Assembly: GCF_004851605.1 (NCBI RefSeq)
Contig: NZ_CP031093.1
Location: 1,178,001-1,242,000 of the forward strand
Reading direction: 5' to 3'
Origin: Hydrocarboniclastica marina
GTDB taxonomy: Bacteria; Pseudomonadota; Gammaproteobacteria; Pseudomonadales; Oleiphilaceae
DNA length: 64,000 nucleotides
Position numbers and translations under genes: made by a program. Below, piece after piece: positions 12,023-20,805 of the stretch; within the stretch, counting starts at the first letter, position 1, and each line of letters starts with the position of its first letter. Under the pieces are notes generated by a model that saw only the letters and a program-made list of their open reading frames with translations, was not told the origin of the DNA and ran no database searches.

Positions 12023-12907
12023 ATGGAACAATTCAGAAACATCGGCATCATTGGCCGTCTGGACAGCGTGACTGTCGTCGAGACCCTGCGCAAGCTTCAT
12101 GCCTACCTGATCGACCGCAACTACCAGGTCATTCTGGAGGAGAATACTTCCACCATGTTACCCGGCCACGGGCTGCAGGTGGCCAGCAGCAAACTGCTGG
12201 GTGAGATCTGCGACCTCGTGATCGTGGTCGGCGGCGACGGCAGCATGTTGGGCGCGGCGCGTAATCTGGCCAAGTCCAAGGTGCCGATCCTCGGCGTCAA
12301 CCGGGGGCGGTTGGGCTTTCTCACCGATATCCGTCCGGATGAGCTGGAAGACCGCCTGACCGAAGTGCTGAACGGCAAGTATATCGAGGAAAGTCGCTTT
12401 CTGCTGGATGCCAATGTCCGCCGCAACGGCCAATCCCTGGGCTTCGGCACCGCCCTGAATGACGTTGTGCTCCATCCGGGCCGGTCGACCCGCATGATAG
12501 GCTTTGATCTGTATATCGAAGGTGAGTTCGTCTACAGCCAGCGCTCCGATGGGCTGATTGTCTCTACGCCGACCGGCTCCACTGCCTACGCACTCTCCGC
12601 TGGCGGACCCATCATGCACCCCAAGCTGGACGCCATCGTCCTCGTGCCCATGTATCCCCATACCCTGAGCAGCCGGCCAATTGTCGTCGACGGCAGCAGT
12701 GAGATAAAAATCGTCGTTGGCGCGGTAGGCAGTAACTTTCCCCATGTGGGGTGCGATGGCCAGACTGATATCAGCTGTGCCCCTGGAGACACCATTTACA
12801 TCACCCGTCGTCCATTCAAAGTGCGTCTGATTCACCCGACGAGCCATAACTTCTACGCCGCATGCCGGGAAAAACTCGGATGGGCCAGCGAAATAGCAGC
12901 GAGCTAG
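12023..12907 (+). CDS. nadK: NAD kinase
   Basis: ATP-dependent phosphorylation of NAD to NADP. The 294-residue product has GGDGSMLGAAR (about residue 70), the NAD kinase P-loop-like motif; NRGRLGFLTD; a substrate loop with LNDVVLH; and TPTGSTAYALSAGGPI (about 181), all diagnostic. Length equals that of typical gammaproteobacterial NadK (about 292-295). No strong ribosome binding site precedes the ATG. It appears to head an operon with the metallophosphatase gene, whose start lies 3 bp after the nadK stop. Confidence 0.95.
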   Translation: MEQFRNIGIIGRLDSVTVVETLRKLHAYLIDRNYQVILEENTSTMLPGHGLQVASSKLLGEICDLVIVVGGDGSMLGAARNLAKSKVPILGVNRGRLGFLTDIRPDELEDRLTEVLNGKYIEESRFLLDANVRRNGQSLGFGTALNDVVLHPGRSTRMIGFDLYIEGEFVYSQRSDGLIVSTPTGSTAYALSAGGPIMHPKLDAIVLVPMYPHTLSSRPIVVDGSSEIKIVVGAVGSNFPHVGCDGQTDISCAPGDTIYITRRPFKVRLIHPTSHNFYAACREKLGWASEIAAS

Positions 12908-12909
12908 CC

Positions 12910-13974
12910 ATGGGCCATTTGCAATCGCAGCCGGGTTCGGCCGTGGGCAGTGCAGCGTCTTTTCGGGGCTATGACCTGATCGGCGACGTCCATGGCTGCG
13001 CCAACACATTGAGCAAGTTGCTCGAGGTGCTCGGCTACCGTCAGGTCAACGGGATCTACCAGCACCGGCAGCGGCAGGCTATTTTCATAGGTGATATTGT
13101 CGACCGCGGGCCGCGTGTACGGGAGGCGCTGCACCTGGTGAGGGACATGGTTGACCGCGGTTCTGCCCGGATTGTCATGGGCAATCATGAATACAATGCG
13201 CTCTGTTACTGCACCCGCAGTCGCCCCGGCAGCCAGCATGAGTATCTGCGGGAGCACAGCCCGCGCCATAACCGTCTGATAGCCGATACCCTTGAACAGT
13301 TCGCCAACTACGGTCACGAATGGAATGAGTTCCTCGAGTGGTTCTATACACTTCCAATCTTTCTGGAACTCGACGGCTTTCGGGCGGTCCATGCCTGCTG
13401 GGATGATCAGCTTATTGAGCAGTTCAAAACCCAGTACCAGAGCAACCTGATCGACGAAGATTTCCTGCACGCGTCCGTCGCCAGCGGCAGCTTTGCTTTC
13501 AAGGTCATGGACCGGCTGCTGCGTGGTACTGACATGCGCCTGCCCGACAATCGCCACATGGTCGGCCGGGACGGCCTTACGCGACATTTTTTTCGCACTT
13601 TGTTCTGGGCCGACCAGCCGCGGACCTATGGGGACATCGTTTTCCAGCCCGACCCGCTACCGGATGATATTGCCAGCCGGCCGTTCACGGACGCCGAGCA
13701 GGCGCGGCTGTTGCGCTATCCAGTTTCTGAGCCGCCGGTATTTTTTGGCCATTACTGGATGCAAGGTACGCCGAAGCCGATCAAGCCCAACCTGGCCTGT
13801 CTGGATTACAGCGCCGTCAAATACGGCAAACTGGTAGCGTACCGCATGGACGGCGAAACCAAACTCGACGCCAGGAAGTTTGTCTGGGTTGACGTACCGC
13901 CACCGGAACTGCCGGAACCGGATGATTACGACGACGATTATGTGGAATACGAAAGCCCAAGCGATTACCGCTAG
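12910..13974 (+). CDS. calcineurin-like metallophosphatase (PPP family)
   Basis: A 354-residue phosphoesterase with the full metal-binding set: GDVHG (about residue 28), GDIVDRGP (about 67), GNHEYNA (about 96), and a later GHYWM. The order and spacing resemble PrpA/ApaH-type PPP enzymes, so the substrate may be a diadenosine polyphosphate or a phosphoprotein. The C-terminus ends in an acidic stretch (DDYDDDYVEYE). An upstream ATG at 12862 would overlap nadK by 46 bp; ATG 12910 is chosen because it follows the nadK stop closely. Substrate unknown. Confidence 0.82.
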   Translation: MGHLQSQPGSAVGSAASFRGYDLIGDVHGCANTLSKLLEVLGYRQVNGIYQHRQRQAIFIGDIVDRGPRVREALHLVRDMVDRGSARIVMGNHEYNALCYCTRSRPGSQHEYLREHSPRHNRLIADTLEQFANYGHEWNEFLEWFYTLPIFLELDGFRAVHACWDDQLIEQFKTQYQSNLIDEDFLHASVASGSFAFKVMDRLLRGTDMRLPDNRHMVGRDGLTRHFFRTLFWADQPRTYGDIVFQPDPLPDDIASRPFTDAEQARLLRYPVSEPPVFFGHYWMQGTPKPIKPNLACLDYSAVKYGKLVAYRMDGETKLDARKFVWVDVPPPELPEPDDYDDDYVEYESPSDYR

Positions 13975-14031
13975 GCCGTACCGGACCATGAAATAAGCGG
14001 ATCATTCAGAAAGCGGACAAGGGAGAGCTGC

Positions 14032-14901
14032 TTGAAACGACTAAAAGAAGTACCGGCGAGTCTGGACCTCCAGCCTTTCAGCCTCTGGTTGCGAGCCCAG
14101 CACGTCGACCACCGGATCAGCATCGAAGGTGATTCACAGGTGGTGTGGCTGACCGACGAGCGAATTGAAGCGGACGTGCTGCGGGCGCTGGAACAGTACA
14201 TGGAAGATCCCCAACTGCGCGCCCGGCTCAGAGACGAGCCACCACCGCAGCCGACTGTAAGGGCACACTGGCAGCCCAGCCCCGGGCAGGCGCCCCTGGC
14301 ATTGGGACTTATCGTTGTCGCGGCGTTGCTGGCGTGGTTTACCGGTTTTGGCTCGACAGGGCCGCTCACCGAGCTGGTCATCGTCAATCCGAACGAGTGG
14401 CCGGTCGAAACCTGGGGGCAGCGCTGGAACAGTCTGCTGGGGACGTTGGGTGAAGGGCAGTTCTGGCGGCTTTTTACGCCTGACTTCCTGCATTTTTCGA
14501 TTTCCCATCTGATATTCAACGCCGTGATGCTCTGGTTCCTGGGCAGCCAGGTCGAGATCCGGGATGGGCGGTCGCGCTTGATTCTGCTGGCCGTGGTGAG
14601 CTCGCTTTCGGCGAACCTGACCCAGTACATGCTCTCGGGGCCACTATTCGGCGGGCTATCGGGCGTTGTATACGGCGTTATTGCCTACACCTGGCTCAGT
14701 CAGCGGGATAACCCACGCTTTATTTTTCCGCCCGCGCTTATGCTGTTTTCGGTTATCTGGCTACTCTTCGGCCTGACACCCTTTCCGCAGCAGTTGGGCA
14801 TCGGCAGCATGGCCAACGGTGCCCACCTTGGCGGCTTGCTTGGCGGGCTTGCGCTGGCTGCATTGGCATCGGTGCCAGCGCCCGGTGGCGCCAGCCGCTA
14901 G
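14032..14901 (+). CDS. rhomboid-family intramembrane serine protease (GlpG-like)
   Basis: A 289-residue protein with a cytoplasmic N-terminal domain (LQPFSLWLRAQHVDHRI, like GlpG) and six hydrophobic segments from about residue 85. The catalytic serine lies in GLSGVVYG (about residue 209) and the histidine in NGAHLGG (about 263); HLIFNAVMLWFLGSQVE supplies the conserved His and Asn of TM2. The start is TTG at 14032, preceded by GGGAGAG at good spacing; no usable ATG is near. It cleaves single transmembrane helices within the inner membrane; substrates unknown. Confidence 0.9.
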   Translation: MKRLKEVPASLDLQPFSLWLRAQHVDHRISIEGDSQVVWLTDERIEADVLRALEQYMEDPQLRARLRDEPPPQPTVRAHWQPSPGQAPLALGLIVVAALLAWFTGFGSTGPLTELVIVNPNEWPVETWGQRWNSLLGTLGEGQFWRLFTPDFLHFSISHLIFNAVMLWFLGSQVEIRDGRSRLILLAVVSSLSANLTQYMLSGPLFGGLSGVVYGVIAYTWLSQRDNPRFIFPPALMLFSVIWLLFGLTPFPQQLGIGSMANGAHLGGLLGGLALAALASVPAPGGASR

Positions 14902-14978
14902 TTGCACGGGGCGCTGGCGAAGAGTGAGGACCTGTGGTCATGCTGGTCGCAGCCCGGACCGGCACTCGTGTGACAGAC

Positions 14979-15007
14979 AAAAAAAAGCCCCACTGAAAAA
15001 GTGGGGC
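14979..15007 (-). terminator. intrinsic terminator of the candidate small RNA
   Basis: GTGGGGC (15001-15007) and GCCCCAC (14987-14993) pair perfectly around a 7-nt loop, and on the minus strand the stem is followed by eight T residues (14979-14986). On the plus strand no T-tract follows the stem, so the terminator works mainly on minus-strand transcripts, where no protein gene lies upstream. Confidence 0.9.
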
Positions 15008-15062
15008 GAAGTACAGCTCCTGATGAGAGAGACCAAATGGAGCGACTGACGTCCCACCTGGT
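14979..15062 (-). ncRNA. candidate Fur-regulated small RNA (RyhB/PrrF-like in layout)
   Basis: A minus-strand promoter with near-consensus -35 and -10 boxes, overlapped by a perfect Fur palindrome, would start RNA near 15062; a strong intrinsic terminator ends it near 14980, for about 80 nt. The transcript has no start codon followed by a useful frame. GCTCC and GGAGC in the middle can pair, leaving a loop that includes TTGGTCTCTCTCATC, a pyrimidine-rich stretch suited to pairing with Shine-Dalgarno regions. The T8 tail fits Hfq binding. I recognise no sequence similarity to RyhB or PrrF. The layout is seen directly; expression and iron control are inferred. Confidence 0.7.
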
Positions 15063-15067
15063 ATTTG

Positions 15068-15086
15068 AATGATAATTATTATCATT
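15068..15086. promoter_or_regulatory. Fur box
   Basis: AATGATAATTATTATCATT is a perfect 9-1-9 palindrome built of the Fur hexamers GATAAT/ATTATC. It covers the -10 and most of the spacer of the minus-strand small-RNA promoter, the usual place for repression by Fe-Fur. It is also 70 bp upstream of the DUF1315 gene on the plus strand, where I find no good -35 element. Confidence 0.85.
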
Positions 15087-15097
15087 AACGGCGTCAA
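15069..15097 (-). promoter_or_regulatory. sigma-70 promoter of the candidate small RNA
   Basis: On the minus strand TTGACG (15097-15092), a 17-bp spacer and TATCAT (15074-15069); each hexamer matches consensus at five of six positions. Predicted start near 15062. Confidence 0.75.
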
Positions 15098-15156
15098 CCG
15101 CTTTTGCTGCTTCTTCTCGGTTTTTTAACGCATTGGTTTTATCTGGAGGTTGCATC

Positions 15157-15429
15157 ATGCAATTTGCCGACGCTGCAAGACAACTCGACCCGGAAATTTA
15201 CCGGCGACTTCGCCACGCTCTGGAGCTGGGTAAGTGGCCTGATGGCCGGGTTCTGAGTGAACAGCAGAAGATGATCACGATGGAGGCGGTGCTCCACTAC
15301 GAGCAGAGCAACGATATTCCCGAAAACGAGCGGGTGGGGTATCTGGAGAGTCAGTGCAAGAGTGTCACCGCCGGTAATGAATCGTCCCCGTTGAGGTTCG
15401 TCAATGGTGCGAATAAGGCTGATCTGTGA
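15157..15429 (+). CDS. DUF1315 (YeaC-like) family protein
   Basis: A 90-residue protein with the family core LDPEIYRRLRHALELGKWPDGR followed by LSEQQKMITMEAVLHYE, here quoted only as its key parts: YRRL, ELGKWPDG and L-x-x-x-QK. Function unknown; found next to DUF2797 and pepN genes in Pseudomonas-like genomes as I recall. The ATG at 15157 has GGAGG 8 nt upstream, better than an in-frame start at 15133. Its last codons overlap the next gene by 4 nt, so the two are probably translated together. Confidence 0.85.
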   Translation: MQFADAARQLDPEIYRRLRHALELGKWPDGRVLSEQQKMITMEAVLHYEQSNDIPENERVGYLESQCKSVTAGNESSPLRFVNGANKADL

Positions 15430-16280
15430 GCTACAGAATTCTGGCCGAAGGCCCGCTTGAAAAAATGGGCTGCGCTCCTGGCGGTGACGGTCCGGTCGGA
15501 TATGTGCTCAAGGTCGGGCAGCAGAGGATCGACGGCAATGCGCTTCTGGATCGTCAGCTTCGGCTGGAATTCCTGGGGCGGATACTCTGCCGCAACTGTG
15601 GCCGCGTTACCCGCAAGAGCTTTAATCAGGGGCACTGTTTCCCCTGCTTTCGCAAACTGGCGAGCTGCGATAATTGCATCGTCAGCCCAGAGAAGTGCCA
15701 CCATCACCTCGGCAGTTGCCGTGAGCCGGCCTGGGGCGAGAGCTTCTGCATGCAACCGCACCTGGTCTATCTATCAAACAGCTCGGGCCTGAAGGTGGGC
15801 ATCACCCGCCAGACCCAGGCGCCGACACGCTGGCTCGACCAGGGTGCGGAGTCAGCGCTGCCGCTTTACCGCACGCGTACCCGCTATCTCGCCGGGCTGG
15901 TGGAAGTTGCGGCAAAGGCCCATGTGGCCGACCGGACCAACTGGCGCGCGATGCTCAAGGGCTCGCCTGACCCGGTAGAGCTGGAGCGGGAGCGGGAACG
16001 CGTGCGGGAGCTGCTGAACAGCGATATTACCGCCCTCACTCAGGAGCACGGGCACGACGCAATTGTTGACCTGGATGACGCGCCGGCTTCCTGGTCTTAT
16101 CCGGTCGAGCGCTGGCCGGAGAAAGTCAGCTCACACAATCTCGATAAAAATCCGGTACTGGAGGGTCGCCTGGAGGGCATCAAGGGGCAATACCTGATTT
16201 TTGACTGCGGAGTGATTAACATCCGTAAGTACACTGCCTATGAAGTGGCGCTTGCTGAGTCCGTCGTGGAGGCGGGCTGA
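15426..16280 (+). CDS. DUF2797 family protein with zinc-type cysteines and GIY-YIG-like segment
   Basis: A 284-residue protein. Residues about 55-105 hold a dense Cys/His cluster (CRNCGR, HCFPCF, CDNC, CHHHLGSC) suited to one or two zinc ions. This is followed at about 113 by VYLSNSSGLKVGITR and WLDQGA, which resembles the strands and arginine of GIY-YIG endonucleases. A nucleic-acid role is inferred from this only. The start is GTG at 15426, overlapping the DUF1315 stop in a GTGA arrangement. It precedes pepN in the same direction. Confidence 0.82.
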   Translation: MSYRILAEGPLEKMGCAPGGDGPVGYVLKVGQQRIDGNALLDRQLRLEFLGRILCRNCGRVTRKSFNQGHCFPCFRKLASCDNCIVSPEKCHHHLGSCREPAWGESFCMQPHLVYLSNSSGLKVGITRQTQAPTRWLDQGAESALPLYRTRTRYLAGLVEVAAKAHVADRTNWRAMLKGSPDPVELERERERVRELLNSDITALTQEHGHDAIVDLDDAPASWSYPVERWPEKVSSHNLDKNPVLEGRLEGIKGQYLIFDCGVINIRKYTAYEVALAESVVEAG

Positions 16281-16363
16281 GCCGTAGACCAGCAGGCACG
16301 CGGCCGACAATTACGCCGGCGGCCAGGCCAGGCTAAACACATTTTCCGCACGAGGGTTGTGCC

Positions 16364-18994
16364 ATGCGCACCAGCGAACCGAAAACTATCCGTTTGAAAG
16401 ACTATCGCGAGCCGCCTTTCCTGATCGACCAGGTCGACCTCAGGGTCGAGTTGTTCGAAGACGGTGCCCGGGTTCACTCGCGACTGGACGTGCGCCGCAA
16501 CCCTTCGGTGCAGCCGGAGTCCGAGTTGCATCTCGACGGCGAGGACCTGAAGCTGGAGGAAGTGACGCTGAACGGGGAGCACCTGTCCGCGTCGCGCTAC
16601 GTCGTCGAGGACAGCCAGTTGACTATCCGTGACATGCCGGATTCAGCCGTGGTTGGTGTTGTTACCTGGATCAAGCCGCAAGAGAATACCCGGCTCGAAG
16701 GGCTTTATAAGTCATCGGGCATGTTCTGCACTCAATGTGAAGCCGAAGGCTTCAGGCGCATCACTTATTATCTTGACCGGCCCGACGTCATGGCGCGTTT
16801 TCGCACCCGTATCGAGGCTGATCTGAAGCGTTACCCCATTCTGCTTGCCAACGGCAATGAGGTCGATCGCAGCCCTCTGGAAGAAGGCCGGCATCAGGTG
16901 ACCTGGGAAGACCCGTTCCCCAAGCCCGCCTATCTCTTTGCCCTGGTCGGGGGTGACCTGGTGGAGCGCCACGATAGCTTCGAGACCGTGAGCGGGCGCA
17001 ACGTTGCGCTGCGAATGTATGTCGAGCCCCGTAATCAGGAAAAATGTGACCACGCGCTGGCGGCCCTGAAGCGGGCCATGCGCTGGGACGAGGAAGTCTA
17101 CGGGCGTGAGTACGACCTGGACGTCTTCATGATCGTCGCGGTGGATGACTTCAATATGGGGGCGATGGAAAACAAAGGCCTCAACATCTTCAACTCCTCC
17201 TGTGTCCTGGCCAGCCCTGAGACGGCTACCGACGCTATCTACGACCGCATCGAAAGCATTGTCGCCCATGAATATTTCCATAACTGGTCCGGCAACCGGG
17301 TAACTTGCCGGGACTGGTTCCAGCTCAGTCTGAAAGAAGGCTTCACTGTCTTCCGGGATTCGGAGTATTCAGCCGACCAGGGCTCCCGGACGGTCAACCG
17401 CATAGACAGCGTCAACATGCTCCGCACCGCACAGTTTGCTGAAGACAGCGGCCCGATGGCGCACCCGATACGGCCCGCCGAGTACATGGAGATCACCAAC
17501 TTCTACACGGTGACCATCTACGAAAAAGGCGCTGAAGTTGTGAGGATGATACATAGCCTGCTGGGCCCGGAGCTTTTCCGGGCCGGCAGCGACCTCTACT
17601 TTGAGCGGCACGACGGCCAGGCGGTGACTACAGACGACTTCGTGCGCGCCATGGAGGACGCCTCCGGCCGGGACCTGACTCAGTTCCGCCGCTGGTATGA
17701 CCAGGCGGGCACGCCTGAACTGGCGATCGAGGACAGTTACGACGCGGCCAGCCAGACCTACAGACTGTCGATCAGCCAGTCCTGTCCGCCGACGCCTGGC
17801 CAGCCGGAAAAAGCGCCGTTCCACCTGCCTTTCGAGTTAGGGCTGCTGGGCACGGATGGCCAGGACCTGGAGCTTCAGCTTGAGGGAAGCGAACCGTCGG
17901 GCCGATCAATGGTGCTTGATATCACCGAACCCAGACAGGAATTCGTCTTTACCAATATTACGGCGCGCCCGGTGCCGTCGTTGCTAAGGGGTTTTACCGC
18001 CCCGGTGCGGCTGCGTTATCCGTGGACCCGTGATCAGCTGATGTTTCTGATCAGCCATGACAGCGACGGTTTCAATCGCTGGGATGCGAGCCAGAGGCTG
18101 GCGACCGATGTCATCGAAGCACTGGCTGAAGGGCGTGAGGCCGAAGTCGATGCACGGCTGGTCTCGGCCTGTTCGGCGCTCCTGAAAAATGATGCGCTGG
18201 ACCCGGCCCTCGTTGCCAAAATGTTGTCCCTGCCCAGCCTGGCCTACCTGATCGAACTGACGCCATCGGCGGATGTGCTGAAGCTGCACCAGGCACGGGA
18301 GCAAGTGCTCACCTCGCTGGCCAGATCGCTGAGGGACGATCTACATGAGGTCTACCAGCGCCATCCCGCCCCGGCCGCTTATCGGTACACTTCGGAAGAC
18401 ATGGCCGCTCGGGCATTGCGCAACATGGCACTGGCCTGGTTGCTGAGCATCAATGACGAGCAGGCCCTGAAACTGGCGCGCAGCCAGTATGGTCAAGCCA
18501 ATAACATGACGGACCGGCTGGGCGCACTGCGGGCTGTGGTCAATTCTGATTTCGCCGAAGCACGGCAGACGCTGCTGGACGACTTCTACCAGCAATGGCA
18601 GGCGGATCCTCAGGTGGTCGAGTTGTGGTTCGCGGTTCAGGCAGCCAGTCCTCAGGCAGGCACTCTGCCGCATATCAAGGCTCTGATGGAGCATGCCGCA
18701 TTTGACTGGAAAAACCCGAACAAAGTCCGTTCAGTCATCGGCGCATTCGCCGGGCAGAACCTGGTGAACTTCCATGCACCGGACGGTTCGGGATACAGCT
18801 TCCTCGCCGAACAGGTCATCCGGCTCGATCCTTCCAACCCGCAAATTGCTGCGCGCCTGGTCTCGCCACTAACACGCTGGAAAAAGTTCAAGCCGGAGAC
18901 TGCCGACGCGATGCAAAGAGCGTTGCGCGAGGTGATGGGTCAGCCCAAGCTGTCACGGGACACCTACGAAATTGTGTCAAAGGGCCTGAGCTGA
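16364..18994 (+). CDS. pepN: aminopeptidase N (alanyl aminopeptidase, M1 family)
   Basis: Cytosolic zinc metallopeptidase removing N-terminal residues from peptides. The 876-residue product matches PepN length. GAMENKGLNIFN (about residue 265) is the substrate-anchoring exopeptidase motif and HEYFHNWSGNRVT (about 302) the HEXXH-type zinc site, with the third ligand in LKEGFTVFRD. The N-terminus (IRLKDYREPPFLIDQVDLRV, quoted as KDYREPPF) is typical. The ATG at 16364 gives the standard length. Confidence 0.97.
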   Translation: MRTSEPKTIRLKDYREPPFLIDQVDLRVELFEDGARVHSRLDVRRNPSVQPESELHLDGEDLKLEEVTLNGEHLSASRYVVEDSQLTIRDMPDSAVVGVVTWIKPQENTRLEGLYKSSGMFCTQCEAEGFRRITYYLDRPDVMARFRTRIEADLKRYPILLANGNEVDRSPLEEGRHQVTWEDPFPKPAYLFALVGGDLVERHDSFETVSGRNVALRMYVEPRNQEKCDHALAALKRAMRWDEEVYGREYDLDVFMIVAVDDFNMGAMENKGLNIFNSSCVLASPETATDAIYDRIESIVAHEYFHNWSGNRVTCRDWFQLSLKEGFTVFRDSEYSADQGSRTVNRIDSVNMLRTAQFAEDSGPMAHPIRPAEYMEITNFYTVTIYEKGAEVVRMIHSLLGPELFRAGSDLYFERHDGQAVTTDDFVRAMEDASGRDLTQFRRWYDQAGTPELAIEDSYDAASQTYRLSISQSCPPTPGQPEKAPFHLPFELGLLGTDGQDLELQLEGSEPSGRSMVLDITEPRQEFVFTNITARPVPSLLRGFTAPVRLRYPWTRDQLMFLISHDSDGFNRWDASQRLATDVIEALAEGREAEVDARLVSACSALLKNDALDPALVAKMLSLPSLAYLIELTPSADVLKLHQAREQVLTSLARSLRDDLHEVYQRHPAPAAYRYTSEDMAARALRNMALAWLLSINDEQALKLARSQYGQANNMTDRLGALRAVVNSDFAEARQTLLDDFYQQWQADPQVVELWFAVQAASPQAGTLPHIKALMEHAAFDWKNPNKVRSVIGAFAGQNLVNFHAPDGSGYSFLAEQVIRLDPSNPQIAARLVSPLTRWKKFKPETADAMQRALREVMGQPKLSRDTYEIVSKGLS

Positions 18995-19225
18995 TTGAAC
19001 GGATCACATCTTGTGACTGGCCGTTGGGGTAGGGTCACTGGTTTGCTAGGGCCACTGGTTTGCCGTGGGGTAACCTCAGCGGCTTCAGGCACGGCCTGAG
19101 ACCCGCTGATGGCATGCTTTCGCCTGGTCAGTGAGACAATCGCACTTTGGACTGATAGACAAACGTCTTGTTTCGTCTACTCTTTTAGATACAGGGTGCT
19201 CTTTGCGATCAACAGGGTAGGCAGA

Positions 19226-20611
19226 ATGCATAATAAGAACTGGCTTGTGGGAACAGCGTTGCTCTGTTCCTTACTAACGAGTGTCGGTCACGCGGCCGTA
19301 TCAGCGGAGCAGGCGAACCGGCTACAGGGCGATCTGACGCCGTTCGGTGCTGAGCGAGAGGGTAACGCCAGCGGGACGATCCCGGACTGGACTGGTGGCT
19401 ATGATGACCAGCCAGCCGGTTACGAAGGTACCGGCCAACACCATATCAATCCGTTTCCGGATGACGAGCGTCTTTTCACGATTGACAGTCAGAATGTCGA
19501 CCTCTATCGCGACAAACTGAGCGCCGGCACCGAGGCTTTAATAGAGACCTATCCGACGACTTTCAATGTCCAGGTCTACGAAACGCGGCGTACCCATACC
19601 GCACCCGAACATGTTCAGAAAAACACCCAGGAGAACGCCCGCCGGGCCAAGCTGGTTGCGAACGGCAACGGCATCGAAGACGCCTACGGCGGTGTTCCCT
19701 TTCCGATACTCAGCGGCAGTAATGAACAAATGGCCAAGCAGGCCATGTGGAATCATCTGACGCGCTGGCGCGGCATTTACGGGGTCAGGCGCTCCAACGA
19801 AGTGGCTGTGCAGACCAACGGCAACTACTCCCTCGTCTCGTCCCAACAGGAAATATTCTTTAACTTCTTCAATCCTGAAGCCGATGCGGACTCGCTGGAG
19901 AATGTTCTTTTCTACTACCTGTCGTTTACCGTCTCACCGCCGCGTCTCGCCGGCGGCGCCGTGCTTATTCATGAGACGCTGAACCAGCAGAAGGAAGCGC
20001 GCCGGGCCTGGGGTTACAACGCAGGGCAGCGTCGGGTACGGCGGGCGCCTAACCTCGCGTACGACTCGCCCATCGCCGCTGCAGACAATTTACGGACAGC
20101 CGATGATACTGACATCTTCAACGGTGCGCTGGATCGCTACAACTGGAGCTACAAGGGCGTCGAGGAAATCTATATCCCTTACAACACGTATCGGCTGAGC
20201 GAGAAAGGGCTGCCTTACTCCGAGATCCTCGGCGTCTCACACATCAATCCCGACCTGGTCCGCTGGGAACTACACCGGGTACATGTGGTGGAAGCGAATC
20301 TCAAGGATAATGCCCGCCATATTTACCAGAAACGCAGGTTTTATATCGACGAGGACAGCTGGAGCATAGCGCTCGTGGATCAGTATGACGCCCGCGGTGA
20401 TCTCTGGCGGGTCAGCATGGCTATGCTGAAGAACATCTACGAGTTGCCAGGCGTTTTTACGACGCTCGATGTTTTCTACGATCTCCAGGCTCGTCGGTAC
20501 CACGTACAGGGCCTCGACACGGAAGAACCTTCAACACGGCAATTTACCGATAACGTGCCGGGCAGCCGATATTTCTCCCCGTTTGCGCTGCGGCGGCGGG
20601 GCGTTCGCTGA
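19226..20611 (+). CDS. DUF1329 family periplasmic/outer-membrane protein
   Basis: A 461-residue exported protein: signal peptide of about 22 residues (NWLVGTALLCSLLTSVGHA), then the family opening EQANRLQGDLTPFGAE and GTIPDWTGG. DUF1329 proteins have a LolA/LolB-like fold and are usually encoded with DUF1302, a Ycf48-like beta-propeller and an RND-family transporter, as is partly the case here. Likely role: periplasmic or outer-membrane part of a lipid or hydrophobic-substrate export system. ATG 19226 is chosen since it begins the signal peptide; the frame is open from 19109. Confidence 0.85.
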   Translation: MHNKNWLVGTALLCSLLTSVGHAAVSAEQANRLQGDLTPFGAEREGNASGTIPDWTGGYDDQPAGYEGTGQHHINPFPDDERLFTIDSQNVDLYRDKLSAGTEALIETYPTTFNVQVYETRRTHTAPEHVQKNTQENARRAKLVANGNGIEDAYGGVPFPILSGSNEQMAKQAMWNHLTRWRGIYGVRRSNEVAVQTNGNYSLVSSQQEIFFNFFNPEADADSLENVLFYYLSFTVSPPRLAGGAVLIHETLNQQKEARRAWGYNAGQRRVRRAPNLAYDSPIAAADNLRTADDTDIFNGALDRYNWSYKGVEEIYIPYNTYRLSEKGLPYSEILGVSHINPDLVRWELHRVHVVEANLKDNARHIYQKRRFYIDEDSWSIALVDQYDARGDLWRVSMAMLKNIYELPGVFTTLDVFYDLQARRYHVQGLDTEEPSTRQFTDNVPGSRYFSPFALRRRGVR

Positions 20612-20639
20612 GAAACCAGTACGCCGCTTCAACGGCTCT

Positions 20640-20677
20640 TGAAGCGCCGCCGCCGGGCTACCGGTCGCGGCGCTTCA
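20640..20677 (+). repeat. intercistronic hairpin between the DUF1329 and Ycf48-like genes
   Basis: TGAAGCGCCGC (20640-20650) is perfectly complementary to GCGGCGCTTCA (20667-20677) with a 16-nt loop. No T-tract follows, so it could stabilise the upstream message or partly attenuate transcription within the presumed operon. Confidence 0.6.
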
Positions 20678-20805
20678 CTATGTTACCGGCCTACCTCACG
20701 GCACACCGAAAAAGAACTGCACCGGCACACCAGACGTGCACCGGAAACATCAGCTGAACCGTAAAGATCCGAACTATACCGGAAACACCAACAAGGGCAT
20801 TTTCA

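Noticed and set aside
19034-19068. Near-duplicate CACTGGTTTGC stretch after pepN
   Set aside because: Two imperfect copies only, no clear boundary or associated element.
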